Below are positions 9,862 to 21,752 of a DNA stretch of 64,000 nucleotides, piece by piece. The DNA is from Gentiana macrophylla (Eukaryota; Streptophyta; Magnoliopsida; Gentianales; Gentianaceae). The translations under genes and the position numbers were made by a program. The stretch lies in the NCBI GenBank assembly GCA_026214975.1, contig CM047810.1:40878113-40942112 (forward strand), in the 5' to 3' direction. Within the stretch, counting starts at the first letter, position 1; each line of letters starts with the position of its first letter. Under the pieces are notes generated by a model. It did not search any database and was not told where the DNA came from. It worked only from the letters and a program-made list of their open reading frames with translations.

Positions 9862-11274
9862 TGTTAGGAACATTTTATTATGTTTTGATGATGGCCATAC
9901 TAGCAGTTATAGCAAGCCTGAAATAAGTTAGAACACTCTGTATAGTCTTTACATAGAGTCTAACATGTTGTATAAGTTTAGTCAGACAAGTATTGTACTA
10001 GTTGGTTGGACGGCAAAGCAAAAACAGATTTTTGGCAGAGTAAGGCCAGTCAAGTACCAGCAGAGAAGCAATGAAGACATTATGGTCTGACTTATAACCA
10101 AGGAAGTCTGTGATGACCTTGGATAAGTCTAAAGTATGTTTTGAGTGATGAAACTTAATGTTTAAAATATGGTGTACACTGATCTCACCCAAATCAAGGA
10201 TCAGTGAAGTACAAGGAATCTCCTTGAACTGAAAGAATAAAGGAAACAGTGAATCGGCAAAGTAAACTGACTTTCGGATGAGTGAAGACAAAGCAGTGAA
10301 GTAAGATCTAAGCGGCAAAGTCAGATAGATCACTTGACCGATCAAAGAACGGCTGAGTAAATCTTACTTAGTCAGATTATTGAAATATGAAGAAGATACT
10401 GAAGATCAAGCATTAAATGCACAATCAATAGAGGATCAATCAAGGACAGATTTTATGGTAAACGTTTGAAGAAAAATCCGATCGCTAAAATCAAGGAGAA
10501 TACAATTAAGGGGGACTCAAGAATAAAATCAAGGATTATTCCCCTCATTAATGTAGCCAACGTACGGAAATTCAAATCAAGAATAATCAAGGCTATAAAT
10601 AGAAGGCTCTGACAAGAGAAAGAAAAGACATATACGAACGATCAAGAATCTGAGCAAAAACTCTGTCAAAGTAAAAAGTCTTCTATTTGTGCTGAAAATA
10701 AATTTCCAGTGATCAACTCAAAACCGAGAGCTACAAATCAAGCATCAAGCATTGAGATTGATCAACAAGTTTGTGAATCCAATTCACATCAATCAAGCAA
10801 CTGAATCAGAGCCATCTGAGAAGGAGTTGTGTTTGTGATAATTCTTTGAAGGATTTGATCCCAAAGAGCAGTGAAAGAGACTGAGTCACTGAAGCTGTTG
10901 CAGTCAAGGAGTGATAGTCTTGTATATTGTGAAGCTTGTGAAGTCAAGGACAATCGTACTATTGTATCTGTGAAAACAATAGTGAATTCCTTCGATCATC
11001 ACATGTGAAGAGTGGATTAAGAGATTACACCACCCTGAACCACTATAAGCCTTGTGTCAATTTACTTTCTGCAATTTACCTTACTGCATTCATTTAATTG
11101 CTTATATTATATCTTATATTTTTGATTGCTTAAACTACCTTGAAATAACTTTGTAAGAAGGGACTTATCCGCTGCCGAAAAGCTTTTAAATATAAGAAAT
11201 TTTTTTGAAACTCCACTATAGTCATTCACCCCCCCCCCCTCTGACTATAGTTTTACCCTTCTCTGGGACTAACA
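9862..11274 (+). mobile_element. 3' LTR of a Sirevirus-like copia element
   Basis: A 1,413-bp LTR runs from TGTTAGGAAC to GGGACTAACA. It carries the motif GATTACACCACCCTGAACC near 11024, shared with the LTRs at 24303-25993 and 49664-50850. A C-tract lies at 11230-11240, and a TATA-like TATAAATAG lies at 10594-10602. The 5' half of the element is absent from the window (gypsy LTR abuts the third ORF region), so its target duplication cannot be checked. Confidence 0.85.
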
Positions 11275-12309
11275 AACATAAACAATCATTCTCAATCAAC
11301 ATAAGAGACTATATCAATTTTACAACATCATCTTGGCTAGTTTTGAAGTAGCCACACATGACTATGAACACCAAATTGTCAATGTTAGTATTTATAATAT
11401 TGAGAACAATTAATTCAAAGTAAAGATTAATAATTATACCAATCACAAGCTATGAACTCGAAATTGAAACATTCATTATAGCTTCAAACCTTCAATGGAG
11501 TTTGATACACAAGTGTTAATCTTGCTCCAACAAAAGTAGTAGAAATCAACAACTAGGGATTCTTTAATGTTACACTTGTAATTAAAAGCTAATTTTAGTG
11601 ATAAAATTTGGCTAGAACAGCCTTGGGGGGTTAGGTGCCTGCAAGTGAGAGTGAGAATGGAGAAGATGAAGTGTGTTTTTTGTGATTTTGTAGGTGAGAT
11701 GAATAAATGCGATCCATAATTGACGATTCTGCATTCATGGCGTGCGCCATAAATATTGGCATGCGTCATTTGCTCTTTGTAGTCTCTTGGTGCAGGTCAA
11801 TGCTAAGTGACGCACACCATTCTCTGATTGGTAGTTGGATGACTGACACCATGCATTAAAGGCTCCATCAGACTTTGGATTTCTCACTTGGCGTGGGCCA
11901 ATGTGTCACGGCGTGCGCCATATACACATTGAATGCTCTCTGATCGTGTTTATTCACCATTGGCGTGGGTCAATCCCTATGGTGTGCGCCATTTTGTCTT
12001 AATAGGTATTACCTTTGCCTAATCACCTTGAATCATCTCCCCAATCAATCTCTTAGCATCAACACATCACAAATCCAAGCTCTAAGCCTTGGTACCTGTG
12101 CTACAAAACATACACGAAGATACCACGCATAAATCCGATAACAAAATTGGCTAAGAAGCCTATATCAGAAGCAAAAAGTAGTTTTTCTATGTACACAAAA
12201 TGGTCCAAATTATCACAATAATTGCTCAAGTTGATGTCAAAAGATCGATAAATGCATGAGAAATGAGGATAATTAATCTAGAAATGCATCATCTGGTTGA
12301 CTTACATCA
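11275..12309 (-). mobile_element. 3' LTR (part) of a second gypsy element
   Basis: On minus the LTR begins TGATGTAAGTCAACC at 12309, right after a purine-rich tract (minus strand of 12310-12325). It continues to 11275, where the Sirevirus LTR abuts it. Upstream the minus strand has TGCTCAAGGACGATCAAAAG, the conserved 3' end of Tat/Athila-type elements. The far LTR end was not found, so this LTR is probably cut by the Sirevirus copy. Confidence 0.6.
11737..11992. repeat. Cluster of quasi-palindromes with ~20-bp phasing
   Basis: Units such as ATGGCGTGCGCCAT (11737-11750), TTGGCATGCGTCAT (11756-11769), TTGGTGCAGGTCAA (11787-11800), GTGACGCACACCAT (11807-11820), TTGGCGTGGGCCAA (11888-11901), ACGGCGTGCGCCAT (11908-11921), TTGGCGTGGGTCAA (11960-11973) and ATGGTGTGCGCCAT (11979-11992) occur as pairs with centres 19-20 bp apart inside the gypsy LTR. 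Confidence 0.85.
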
Positions 12310-12472
12310 ACCACTCCCACTTAGCTTTTGATCGTCCTTGAGCAAATAAAGTGTCAAAACAACTAAGGTCACAAAATAGGATAAAGTGATATCAAGAGAT
12401 GATAGCCCATCTAGATAATGCAACTAATTAGAATCAGAAGAACATTTTTCCCCACAATCTAAGAAAGTAGTG

Positions 12473-12560
<88 letters not shown>

Positions 12561-13885
12561 ATCCCTCAAATTTGTTACCAAGCTGACGAATCATGCAATC
12601 ATGCAAGACTCACTCAAAAGGTGCAGCTTCAAGCTTAAGAATGATATCAATCTCCACTCATTAGGCATTCGGAATCAAGGAGTTAGGTCAGGTAGTTGAC
12701 AAAATGGCTTGTAAGTTAAGGCTTGGGTAGTTGGCTAACCGAAAGGATAAAAAGGTAATCAAAGAGAATGAAGCAAGATAGCAAGTAACGACACATTCAT
12801 CTCGCCAATCATGCACCACTTCAATCAGTTACTTCCCCAAATTCACATCACCAAGAGTTGTGCAATTGATCTTTAAAATTGCCTTCAATGATTCTCCAAT
12901 TAATGCTTTTTATTTACCTTTTACTTGAGCTTTCCATGAGTGTTTTAGTAAATCCTTGAAAGCTTTATTGACTTGTTTGGATATATACATGAATAAGAGA
13001 CTATTTTTTTGAACTCAAAATTGACTCCGAACTTGATTGGATGCATCTCAACTTGTGCCAATAAAATCGTCCAACTCCTACTCCAATGTAACCACCCACA
13101 CATTCCATAGAAACTTGCTAACTTGCGGAAGGTCAAGGGGATGTAGACCAAAATTGGCTAAGGGTCGGATTATAATGAGGCTAATAACGATGGCTAGTTT
13201 TGAGTGGGGTCTCACCACTCTACAAGGATGAGATGTGGACATAAAGGAATTTTTTATGTTCGGGAGGGCCATTTGGCTATGGTTGAGTCAAAGTTATGCC
13301 TAAAATCGTCATCCCTACTCCGATTCCAAACACTTCGTATTTCGTCTTGAAAGAATAACAAGCTTAAGTTCAAGTTGCAAATAAGAGTGTGCATGCACAA
13401 TTGTATGAAAAGTTGCATGTTAACAAAAGATTGGAAGATAAGTACTCAAGAATTCACACTACAATGGAAGATTAGTGACTAACATGCATTTATGTTTCAT
13501 CACAGTTGCTCATTTTGTTGAGTTGCTCACTCTGTCAATTACAAGATCATAATTTATGTCAAAAGATGGCTTGTTCTGCTTTAATTACTCGAAAAATTTC
13601 CAAGCTAAGTGTTTCTCATACGTTTAACGACATTGCCCTTTGTTGGAATAACTGCGCTCCCACTCCCAATTAAGAACTTGCATTGACCTCAATGTAAAGT
13701 GAGTGGTAAGAGAGCAGTTAGGGAAACAAAGGCGAACCAACCAGAGTAAAAACTGTGATAAAAAGTAAGCAAAATCGTGGGGACGTACGCCGAAGATTAT
13801 GGTGCACGCCATGGGTGCTGGTGTGCATGGGCAATCGTTGGTGTGGGGATTGACTCACGCCAAAAGGGTATGTCGTAGGCCAGCA
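12310..13885 (-). mobile_element. 3' non-coding interior of the gypsy element
   Basis: This stretch lies upstream (minus) of the purine tract and LTR at 12309. It has no readable protein. At its right end another quasi-palindrome, ATGGTGCACGCCAT (13799-13812), is followed by related GGTGTG... units to about 13870. Many plant gypsy elements of the Tat/Athila group have a long non-coding region here. The right boundary with the copia fragment is approximate. Confidence 0.45.
12475..12557. repeat. (GT)n microsatellite
   Basis: An uninterrupted run of about 41 GT units, 83 bp long. The His-Thr reading frame on minus is an artefact of the repeat. Confidence 0.98.
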
Positions 13886-13909
13886 GGGTACTGTAGCAAT
13901 AAAGGATTC

Positions 13910-15125
13910 TGCAAATTATGCCAGTCTGGAAGAGAAAGCACAATCAACCATCATGTTGTGCTTATCTGATGATGATATCACTGAAGTTGCTGAGGAATAC
14001 ACAGCTGCTAAGTTGTGGTCAAAGCTTGAAAGCCTATATATGACTAACTCATTAACCAACAAGTTGCTGCTGAAGCAGAGACTGTTCAGTCCGATGATGC
14101 ATGAAGGAGGTTAGCTGAGGGAACATCTTGATCAGCTGAATAGAATATTACTTGATCTCAGGAATATTGATGTTAATATTGAAGATAAAGATGGAGCCCT
14201 AATCCTGTTGGTGCATTACATGTATCATATGAGAACTTTGTGCAGTCCTTCATATTTGGGAAGGATACACTGGATTTGAAAGATGTAAGGTCGGCATTGC
14301 ATGCAAGGGAGCTGAGACACAAGGCATCAGGGATAGACAGTCAGGCTGTTGGACTAGTAGTCAGTAGTAGTGGAAAGGGACATGGGCAGTCTAGGAAGAA
14401 GAACTCCAAGAAGGCAGGGTCCAAAGGCCCATAACCCACAAAATTTGTAACTATTGTAAGGAGCACGGACATTGAAAGTCTAATTTTCCAAAGAAGAAAA
14501 GGCAGCATGAGAGCAATTCTGGCACAATAGTTGTGGCTGATGAGGATTTGGTTCTAGTTGTTTGGGATTCAGCACATCATGCTGATGACTGGATCCTAGA
14601 CTCTCGAGCATCCTATCATATTTTGTCCACACAAGGAGTGGTTTTTTACTTATGAGCAAGTAGATGGTGGTCATATTTCTTTGGCAAACATCAAGGTCTG
14701 CAAGATAGTGGGAATTGGCTCAGTTCAGCTGAGTACAGAGGATAGTAGTTTCAGCACACTGAAAGATGTTAGACATGTTCCAAGGATGACCAAGAATTTG
14801 GCATCTCTTATTGTACTAGACAACAAGGGGTTTAATATCAATGGAGAATGTGGAGAGCTAAATGTCTATGAAGATTGAGCTGTGGTCCTCAAAAGTATCA
14901 AGTGGGGAACCTTGTATATATTGCAAGGCTTTATTGTATCTGGCTCTGCTGTTGTGGCATCCTTAGCATTTCATCAGTCAGACTCAGCTGTGGCACATGA
15001 GACTTGGTCATATAGGTGAAAGAGGTATGCATGTCTTCTCTTTAGCAGGTTATCTTGAGGGATATAAGGTCAAGACTCTAGACTTTTGTGAGCACTGTGT
15101 GTTTGGGAAGCTACACAGAAGCAAG
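13910..15125 (+). pseudogene. Copia gag-protease-pre-integrase fragment (TNT1-like), plus strand
   Basis: The plus strand encodes a decayed gag of the UBN2 type (YASLEEKAQSTIMLCLSDDD, then LWSKLESLYMTNSLTNKLLL). A stop (TAG, 14111) and frame changes lie before SALHARELRHKASG. A zinc-knuckle remnant (CNYCKEHGH, with a later cysteine lost) follows near 14450. Next comes the protease segment DDWILDSRASYHI, in which DSG has become DSR, and then IVGIGSV...LKDVRHVPRM (14681-14878). A pre-integrase remnant ends in CEHCVFGKLHRSK. The fragment stops abruptly at about 15125, where an opposite-strand copia fragment begins. The 5' LTR and the rest of pol are missing. Non-functional. Confidence 0.85.
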
Positions 15126-16660
15126 TAAAAATCATATACTATAGTAAATAAATATTGTTGATCATTAATAGTGAAATCTTTCAAAGGTTCCCTGATGCCC
15201 ATATGAACTAGATCAACAGAATATTGTACGGTAGCTATACTTGTTGGAAAACATTCTTCTTTTGTTTAGCCATTTGACAAACATAGCATTTATCATGTTG
15301 AAAAAAAAAGTACATTTGGAGATATTGTGCACTAATGACATGTAACCTTTTGTGTGGTAGATGTAGTAGTTTATAGTACCACAAGAAGTTTTTATCAACA
15401 TGACTGGTAACACATTTGTTACTAGGCTCAAGAATACGCATAAGTGTTTCATTGTTGCTCATTTTCCAGCAACTGTTATACAGTCCTTTGCACACATTAG
15501 CTAAATTAATCAATGTCTTCTTCTTGTTGACCTGCAAAACACGCTTGTCAGAGCTAAAAAAGCTGCACGATTTGAATCATTGGTTAGAGTTGGCAAAGAA
15601 ATCAAATTATATTTAATACCAGGAATATACACAACATTGTTCAATATTATATCAGAATTAATGACAACATGACCTATGTGTGTGGCATGTATGTCAAGTC
15701 AATTAGGTAAGCCAACTTTTAAGTTTAATATTGGTTTAGAATTAGATAAATGTGTAAGAGAACACACGATGTGATCTGTGGCACCAAAATCAAGAATCAA
15801 TTTTGTTAGTTTACAAGGTAAATTGTCACGTGATCCTCTGGTGAGAGAAAATGTGGCATTTAATGAATGGTCTTGATTGACCATGTGTCCTCCAATATGT
15901 GTATCTGAGTTTTGAATGCTCATGAGTATTGCATACTGTTGAGATGCCAATCATTGAATAGACTGCCCAGACTGTGCCATTTCTTGATCCTCTTCAAAAT
16001 TGTTACGTTCATTAGAGGTCTATTCCACCAAATTTACCCTGCTTTTGGATTTGTGACCATGTTTCTTAAAATAGTTGCCTACAATATGACAAGTAAAACC
16101 ACAAAATATACGTTGAGGTTTTTTATTGTGATTATCATAACGTGGTCTCTTATAACTATATCTATTGTTCGTGGTCCTTGAGTGATCAGAACTCTTATTC
16201 TGATTACTTTTCTAAGAAAATCTTTGATTATTACATGATCCGGTAGTCTAACTATTCTGGAAACTCTTCTCAACCATTGAAGCAGTAAAACTTGGTTCTT
16301 CAACTTGTTAGATGAATTTTTTTTCTACCTTTCAAATTTAATGGCCATAGCAAATACATATTTCGTTGAAGGAAAAACGACTAACAATATAGCCTGGGAA
16401 ACCATAGGTTCTAACTCATCTCTCAAACCTTTTAGCAACCCTATCACATTCTCAGTTTCCATGATCAGTTATTGTCTACATTTCCAAAAACAAAAATGGT
16501 ATTAATATCATTAAAGTTGCACACAGGTATACAAGAACACTGAGAATTAGGTCTGATGACCTTAATCTTTTCCCACGGTGTCATATTCTTTAAATAATAC
16601 TTATTAACAATATAACTTCCTTGCTTAACAAAAATCAACTTCTTCAAAAAGGTCAGACAG

Positions 16661-17473
16661 CAAGGACGGAGGCACACTATGGACTGAGGGGGGCTAAGCC
16701 CACCCAACCAATTTGACTGATAGCTCACCTAATAATACACTAATCCATCGGACAACCGACTCACTAGCCCACTATCTAACACTATTTCCATCTCCATCAG
16801 CAAGTCATCAAAGTCATCGATCCACTTTGAAAATATTATGGACTACTGAATCCTGATCCAACTTTAGTAATAAAATAATCTTATATTTCGTTTACTTCTC
16901 TTTAGGTTGTTCATTTATTTAACTTTTCTAATGGTGTAGAATTTTTTTAAGATTTAAAATGCTTTCCGAAGTGTCATCTATCATTTTCTTATCCCTGATC
17001 TTTTTCTTTCAATTTATTTAAGAAATTATCTTTCATTGTTCAAAGTAATAACAAAATTAACATCCACATAAAGAAATTGGATAATTATTTGCAGAATGAT
17101 GGATATGATGTATATGTATACCGACTAAATTCATGCAGGAGGGAGGTATTAGGTAAATCAAATTTTGATTACCTCTTGCAAGAAAATGAATATCTTATGT
17201 TTCCGTCGTCGGAAATTTTTATCCTGGTTCTGGACCAAGTATGACTTGGTGATCCAGGACCAATAAGAAATTAGATAAGCTGATGGCCTCCTATTTCTTA
17301 CATGTCATTTACATGTTTACCTCTGTTTTAGAAAATATTATTGGTGTAACAGATATGACGTGGCGTACGGACCATCATAAACAACCGGTCCGTTATAAGT
17401 GTTCAAAGTGATTTTTTTTTTCACGTGTTCTAATCTAGCCCACCCCCAAAAATAATTCCTGGCTCCGTCCTTG
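16661..17473. mobile_element. hAT-like non-autonomous element (MITE) in copia gag
   Basis: An 813-bp insert has terminal inverted repeats CAAGGACGGAG...CTCCGTCCTTG and a perfect 8-bp target duplication TCAGACAG (16653-16660 and 17474-17481). An 8-bp duplication and GGACGGAGCCA-type ends fit the hAT superfamily. No transposase ORF is visible. It splits the copia gag between NDRFSSVDAFRLSD and KQGSYIVNKYY. Confidence 0.9.
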
Positions 17474-17513
17474 TCAGACAGTCTAAAAGCATCAACACTG
17501 GAAAATCTATCAT

Positions 17514-18164
17514 TAGGGCCGAGCAAAAAACCCAATAAACCCGAACCAACCCAAAACCCAAACCGAACCAACCCGAAATAACCCAACCCAGTTGAAACCA
17601 AAAATTGTGGGTTGGTTTTTGACCCAACCCGAATGTTATTGGGTTGGTTTGGGGTTTTTGTTTTTTCTTCGGTTCGACCCAACCCAACCCGAAAGACATT
17701 AATTACAATGACTAATTGATTAATATAATATTTTATCGAATGATCATGGATCATTTATTTAACGTTTTAATTTTCATGTATGATTTCCTTGATGTTTAAA
17801 TATTGTTCTTTGATACTAACTCTATATGTTGTTGGTTGTGTCATAGATTATTGAATTCGTAATATGAGGTCCACATAAAAAACATTGTCTTTAAATATTG
17901 TTCTCCATGGACATGTGGTTTAAAATTTGAATTTCGATTGAATACATGTATGGGTTTTATAACATGGAAGTTTGATTTTAAATACATTACTTATGGATTA
18001 AAACCCAAAACCCAACCCAACCCAACCCGAAACTAACCGGAACCAAACCATTGGGTTTTATAGTAATTTGGTTTGGTTTGGGTTAGTATTGTTTTAAACC
18101 AACCCGACTAATACTATGAAAAACCCAACCCAAATGAACCCAACCCGACCCAAGCTCAGCCCTA
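17514..18164. mobile_element. MITE with AACCCAACCC-rich subterminal repeats in copia gag
   Basis: A 651-bp insert has ends TAGGGCCGAGC and GCTCAGCCCTA and flanking TATCAT on both sides (17508-17513, 18165-18170). Both ends are dense in AACCCAACCCG and its complement, typical of a common plant hAT-like MITE type. The observed duplication is 6 bp, shorter than the usual hAT 8 bp, so superfamily assignment is tentative. The long reading frame across 17338-17754 is a repeat artefact. Confidence 0.8.
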
Positions 18165-18569
18165 TATCATATAGATTATTCCATAAATCTTGAACATTAG
18201 CCAAGTATAAAAGACTCTAAGAAATTGTATTCTACTAAATTCAAGATCCATGTCCTCACTATAGTATCACATTGCCTCCAAAAAGCAAATTCATGACTGT
18301 TTACCTCAGGTTTTGTGACAGTTTACTCCGATGAAGCCAATCTTATTCTTGTTGATTAAGGTCATCTCCAAAGTTTTTCTCTATGATGATAATTGGTTCC
18401 ATTGAGTAGGGGATGAACTAACACACGAGATGGATTTCATAAGGATGCAAGTAGAACATACTAGACGGATTCAACTCATGTCTTCTGCCAGCCATTGTTT
18501 TTGCTCAAAAACCTCCAATATACTTTAAATTCCTTGAGATTAACGTAGTTGTGACAGCAAATAAAACCA

Positions 18570-18580
18570 CTCTGATACCA
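18570..18580 (-). other. Primer binding site, tRNA-iMet type
   Basis: The minus strand reads TGGTATCAGAG, 3 bp inside the LTR end at 18584, as in copia elements. Confidence 0.85.
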
Positions 18581-18583
18581 TTT

Positions 18584-18796
18584 TGAAACTCATGAACATT
18601 GAAGAACATGAACATAAATCAAAATATGAAAAAAGTGGGATACAGATGATAGAATAATTCTCATTGATGATTGAATAATTGATTAAAAGTAAATTGATAC
18701 AATGTGTAATTCATACTATATATAGAGTCTCTAAAGGATCAAAACAATTATTAATCGGTTGTAGCAACTCTGGTTGCTTGTAACCAACTTCCAACA
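18584..18796 (-). mobile_element. 5' LTR of the minus-strand copia element
   Basis: A 213-bp LTR reads TGTTGGAAGT...GAGTTTCA on minus, with a TATATATAG promoter motif at 18717-18725. It adjoins the tRNA-iMet PBS. The other LTR is missing because the element is truncated at 15126. Confidence 0.8.
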
Positions 18797-18845
18797 GTAT
18801 TTGCCGTTAGGTGTTCGACCAAATGCCCGAACCTTTAGTGACAAA

Positions 18846-19889
18846 TGTAAGAAAATTATGTCGGCTCATTACTCGAGCCCAAGTAATTTCCTTTCATATA
18901 ATAACGATCATATTGGAAATTAGTTTTCCCTAGCAAATATGCTGATTTTATTTATTGGTTATTTAAAAGGAGTTTTAATCCGATTAAAACTCGACTTTGA
19001 TGGATGACTGAGATTAAAGCAATACCCTAGGTCAATTCGGATTTCGGCCCTCACTCCGCCAAATACAATTATTTATTCCATCATAAAGCATACTGATATG
19101 CCTAAATAGTAACGCCACCTATAGGTGCCCGATCAAAGCCATTCTGGCCACCAGGTTAGAAGATAAGGCCCGTGGCCATAGTGTCCACGACGACATTCAA
19201 ACTGGGGTCACCGAATTCAGGTCCCTGCCAAGAGCCTTCAAACCTACAAGGTCACTAGAAAGCTAGGGGGCCGATCTGCGACCCTAGAAGAGGTCCACCA
19301 GAGACTACACGAGCCTATGAGGGAGTAAGCAAGGAAGCAGGCCTAGAGACATGACAGATGGTATGCGACTCCGTAGTTGGCGACCTAATACACTTTTGGC
19401 ATTGCACCGCAAGGATCTTATATTTGTTTGTCTTTAGCTTAAATCCTAGCTCTCCATTTTTCCTATAAAAGGAGGCCTTATATAACTGAAATAGACACAT
19501 GCAAAATAAAAAAGCAAGCCAAAACTCTGCTCAAATATCTCCTCTCTTTATCACTCATATACACCACCACCTCACCGCCGAGCACCACCGGCTAGCACCA
19601 CTAAAACTCATTCTAATAGCCAGATATCCACCATATAATATACCGCTAAACAACCGTGATAATTTTGACATTATCACATACGAAAGAAACCAACATATCA
19701 CGATTGTATGCAAGAAGAGAGATATCGGAATCCTCATCAAGCCGGCAGCAACATCATGGCAATCCTCATCAAGGCGGCATCAACATCATGGCAAAACGGA
19801 GACGTAATCGAGTGACAATGGATGTAGAAAAACGATTTTGATGATTTCTTCCGCTATTCAGATACTCTGAATCTATTGTTTATTTAACA
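18846..19889 (+). mobile_element. Solo copia LTR (plus) split by a gypsy solo LTR
   Basis: Outer parts 18846-19093 and 19677-19889 align, in reverse orientation, with the LTRs of the complete element at 41320-46923 (shared GGAGTTTTAATCCGATTAAA and GAGATATCGGAATCCTCATC). Ends are TGTAAGAAAA and TTTAACA. Flanks ACAAA (18841) and ACAAG (19890) suggest a nearly intact 5-bp target duplication. Length without the insert is about 456 bp. It is clearly more diverged than the complete element. Confidence 0.85.
19094..19676 (+). mobile_element. Solo gypsy LTR nested in a copia LTR
   Basis: A 583-bp solo LTR (TGATATGCC...ACATTATCA) with a perfect 5-bp duplication CATAC (19089-19093, 19677-19681). It is homologous to the LTR at 54776-55369, sharing GGGCCGA, the CTATAAAAGGAGG box (19467-19479) and the CCGTGATAAT...ATTATCA end. 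Confidence 0.92.
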
Positions 19890-21627
19890 ACAAGAGCATT
19901 AGTGAAAGTTATCAGCTTTCTGTGGCACTTTCTTCGTCTCTTCATCAACCTATTAGATTTCACCCATGTTCTCGCGAACATTAACATAAACTTCGAATCA
20001 AAGTTACTTTTTAAAAAAAAAAAAAAACCATCGAATCAAAGTGTATGCACAATATGCGTTTGCTCCTTACACAAAGGATATAAACTTAGAGTAGTGATAC
20101 ATCCACCACTCATTTCACCACAACATCCTAAACAACACAATCAACAACATTCATTTTGCTGGAATCCATCACTATAAATAATTCATCACTTTAATCCATT
20201 GAAATAAATCATGTAGTGAAATGTGCACTACATATTTGTGTAGAGCACAAATCATTTTCAATAAACTTAAAATCTAATCTTCATTCAAATATAGTACTGT
20301 ATACATACTTGCCCAACGTTTCTCTCGTTTCTCAAAACCTCTTCAGCTTATTTTACCCGGTCAATGTTTTTCTAAGATTAGTAAAAATAAAATAAGACTC
20401 ATTGTATTTAAAAATAAAATAAAAAAACAAATTTTAACCGGTACCGGCTAACAGCTTTCATAGCGTATCACGTGCGGTGAACCACATTTTTAGATGTACA
20501 TTTGTCTCATTTTTACATAATAATTTATAACAACATCATATACATGAACGCGACATATAACACGTGAGATTTAGTCTTATTACTCATCGTTTGCATTTGG
20601 CTAGAATTAAAAAGTACCAAACAAAAACGAAAGCACAAAGATTTCAAAAACAAAATAAAAATAGAAAAACAAAAAGTAAAAACATATAATTAACGAAAAA
20701 TGGCTAGCCGCCTAGCTCAGTAGCCGGCATTACTTAGACAATAAACCCTGACCTGTTAAGAAAATAAAATATTCGGTAATGACGACTGCCTTTGACATTT
20801 GAATTTAGACCATCAGTGAAATAAAAAATATAAAAATAAAATAAAATAAAATCTGAAGAAACGTTACCAAATCCTAATCAGCTATAATTAAAATGACGTA
20901 GGCTTTTTTTATTATAATAAAAATGACGTAGCTGCTTGTCGTTTTTATGATTTTTATTTTATGTTAAAGATATGAAAGGTTACGGCCTTAAAGTTAGCAC
21001 AAGCGACGCTTTCAAGCGTAACAACACAATAATTGTATTTTTTTTCTTTTAATTTTTTGGTAAAGAAAATAGCTACGGTAACTCTTCCATGCACTATTAA
21101 AAGAAGGGGTCTTCATTTAAAAGGACTTGGTCAACCCTCTCTTCATTTAAAAGGGTCTCTTCATCTAAAAACCCTTCATTTTACACACAAAATCAAACCC
21201 TTTTAACTGTAACCACTCAAAACAAAAGTTCTTTAAGCGAGAATAATCATCACCTGCGCACCCTTTTAAATAAATTTCCCTTAAAAGAAAACACTCTATT
21301 GATATATTAGTTTTTCTTATGCATACAAAAAAAAAAAAGGTATGGTAATATATACTTATTTAGACTCATTTGTCACGCTTGGCCTAAATTAAGTATATAG
21401 TAATATTTTTTCTTTTAAAAAAACAACACTTTTTTGTGCAGCAAAAGCTAGTATAGCAAAAAAAAAATTGTGTTTCTTGTATCACAAATTTGCACCACAC
21501 CTTTTAATTTTGAACCATATAATTTAAATCCAAATTAAACTCTGTGGTTCTAATTTAAAGACATCGTCACTCCATATTTATAGAGTGATCATCCAAGACT
21601 CACTAAGGAACCATTAGCATCAAAGAA
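19890..21627. other. AT-rich non-coding DNA
   Basis: No convincing gene, RNA or element end was seen. Several A-tracts (20012-20028, 21327-21340) and a short local repeat of CTTCATTTAAAAGG (21111, 21142) with a third diverged unit near 21168 are present. It may be unique intergenic DNA or old unrecognisable transposon sequence. Confidence 0.5.
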
Positions 21628-21735
21628 ACACGCACGCACCACCCACCCACACATACACACACCCCCACACCCACCCACCCACACACACAACCACATGCGC
21701 ACACACGCAAACGCGCACATGCACACGCACACATA
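21628..21735. repeat. Imperfect CA/CACC-rich microsatellite
   Basis: About 108 bp of CACA/CACC/CACG repeats, ending 17 bp before a hAT-like insertion. The reading frame over it is an artefact. Confidence 0.95.
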
Positions 21736-21752
21736 TTACTTACTGGGATTGT

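Larger units (their letters stand above)
15126..18540 (-). pseudogene. Copia gag-protease-pre-integrase, minus strand, with two MITE insertions
   Basis: Read from 18540 downward: gag start (MAGRRHELNPSSMFYLHPYE, broken), SLLYLANVQDLWNN, an interrupting MITE (17514-18164), NDRFSSVDAFRLSD, a second MITE (16661-17473), then VNKYYLKNMTPWEKIKVIRP. Next come a degenerate zinc knuckle (CGFTCHIVGNYFKKHGH, about 16110), a protease with ILDFGATDHIVC (expected DTG has become DFG, 15699-15950), a pre-integrase (YYKLLHLPHKRLHVIS...CYVCQMAKQKK, 15235-15537) and the integrase N-terminus (YSVDLVHMGI). The sequence ends at about 15126. Many stops show it is dead. It belongs with the LTR at 18584-18796 and PBS at 18570. 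Confidence 0.85.

Noticed and set aside
12424..12606. His-Thr repeat protein on minus
   Set aside because: It is only a translation of the (GT)n microsatellite.
17338..17754. 138-residue open frame on minus
   Set aside because: It runs across the end of one MITE, a scrap of copia gag and the AACCC-rich repeats of another MITE. Composition explains it.
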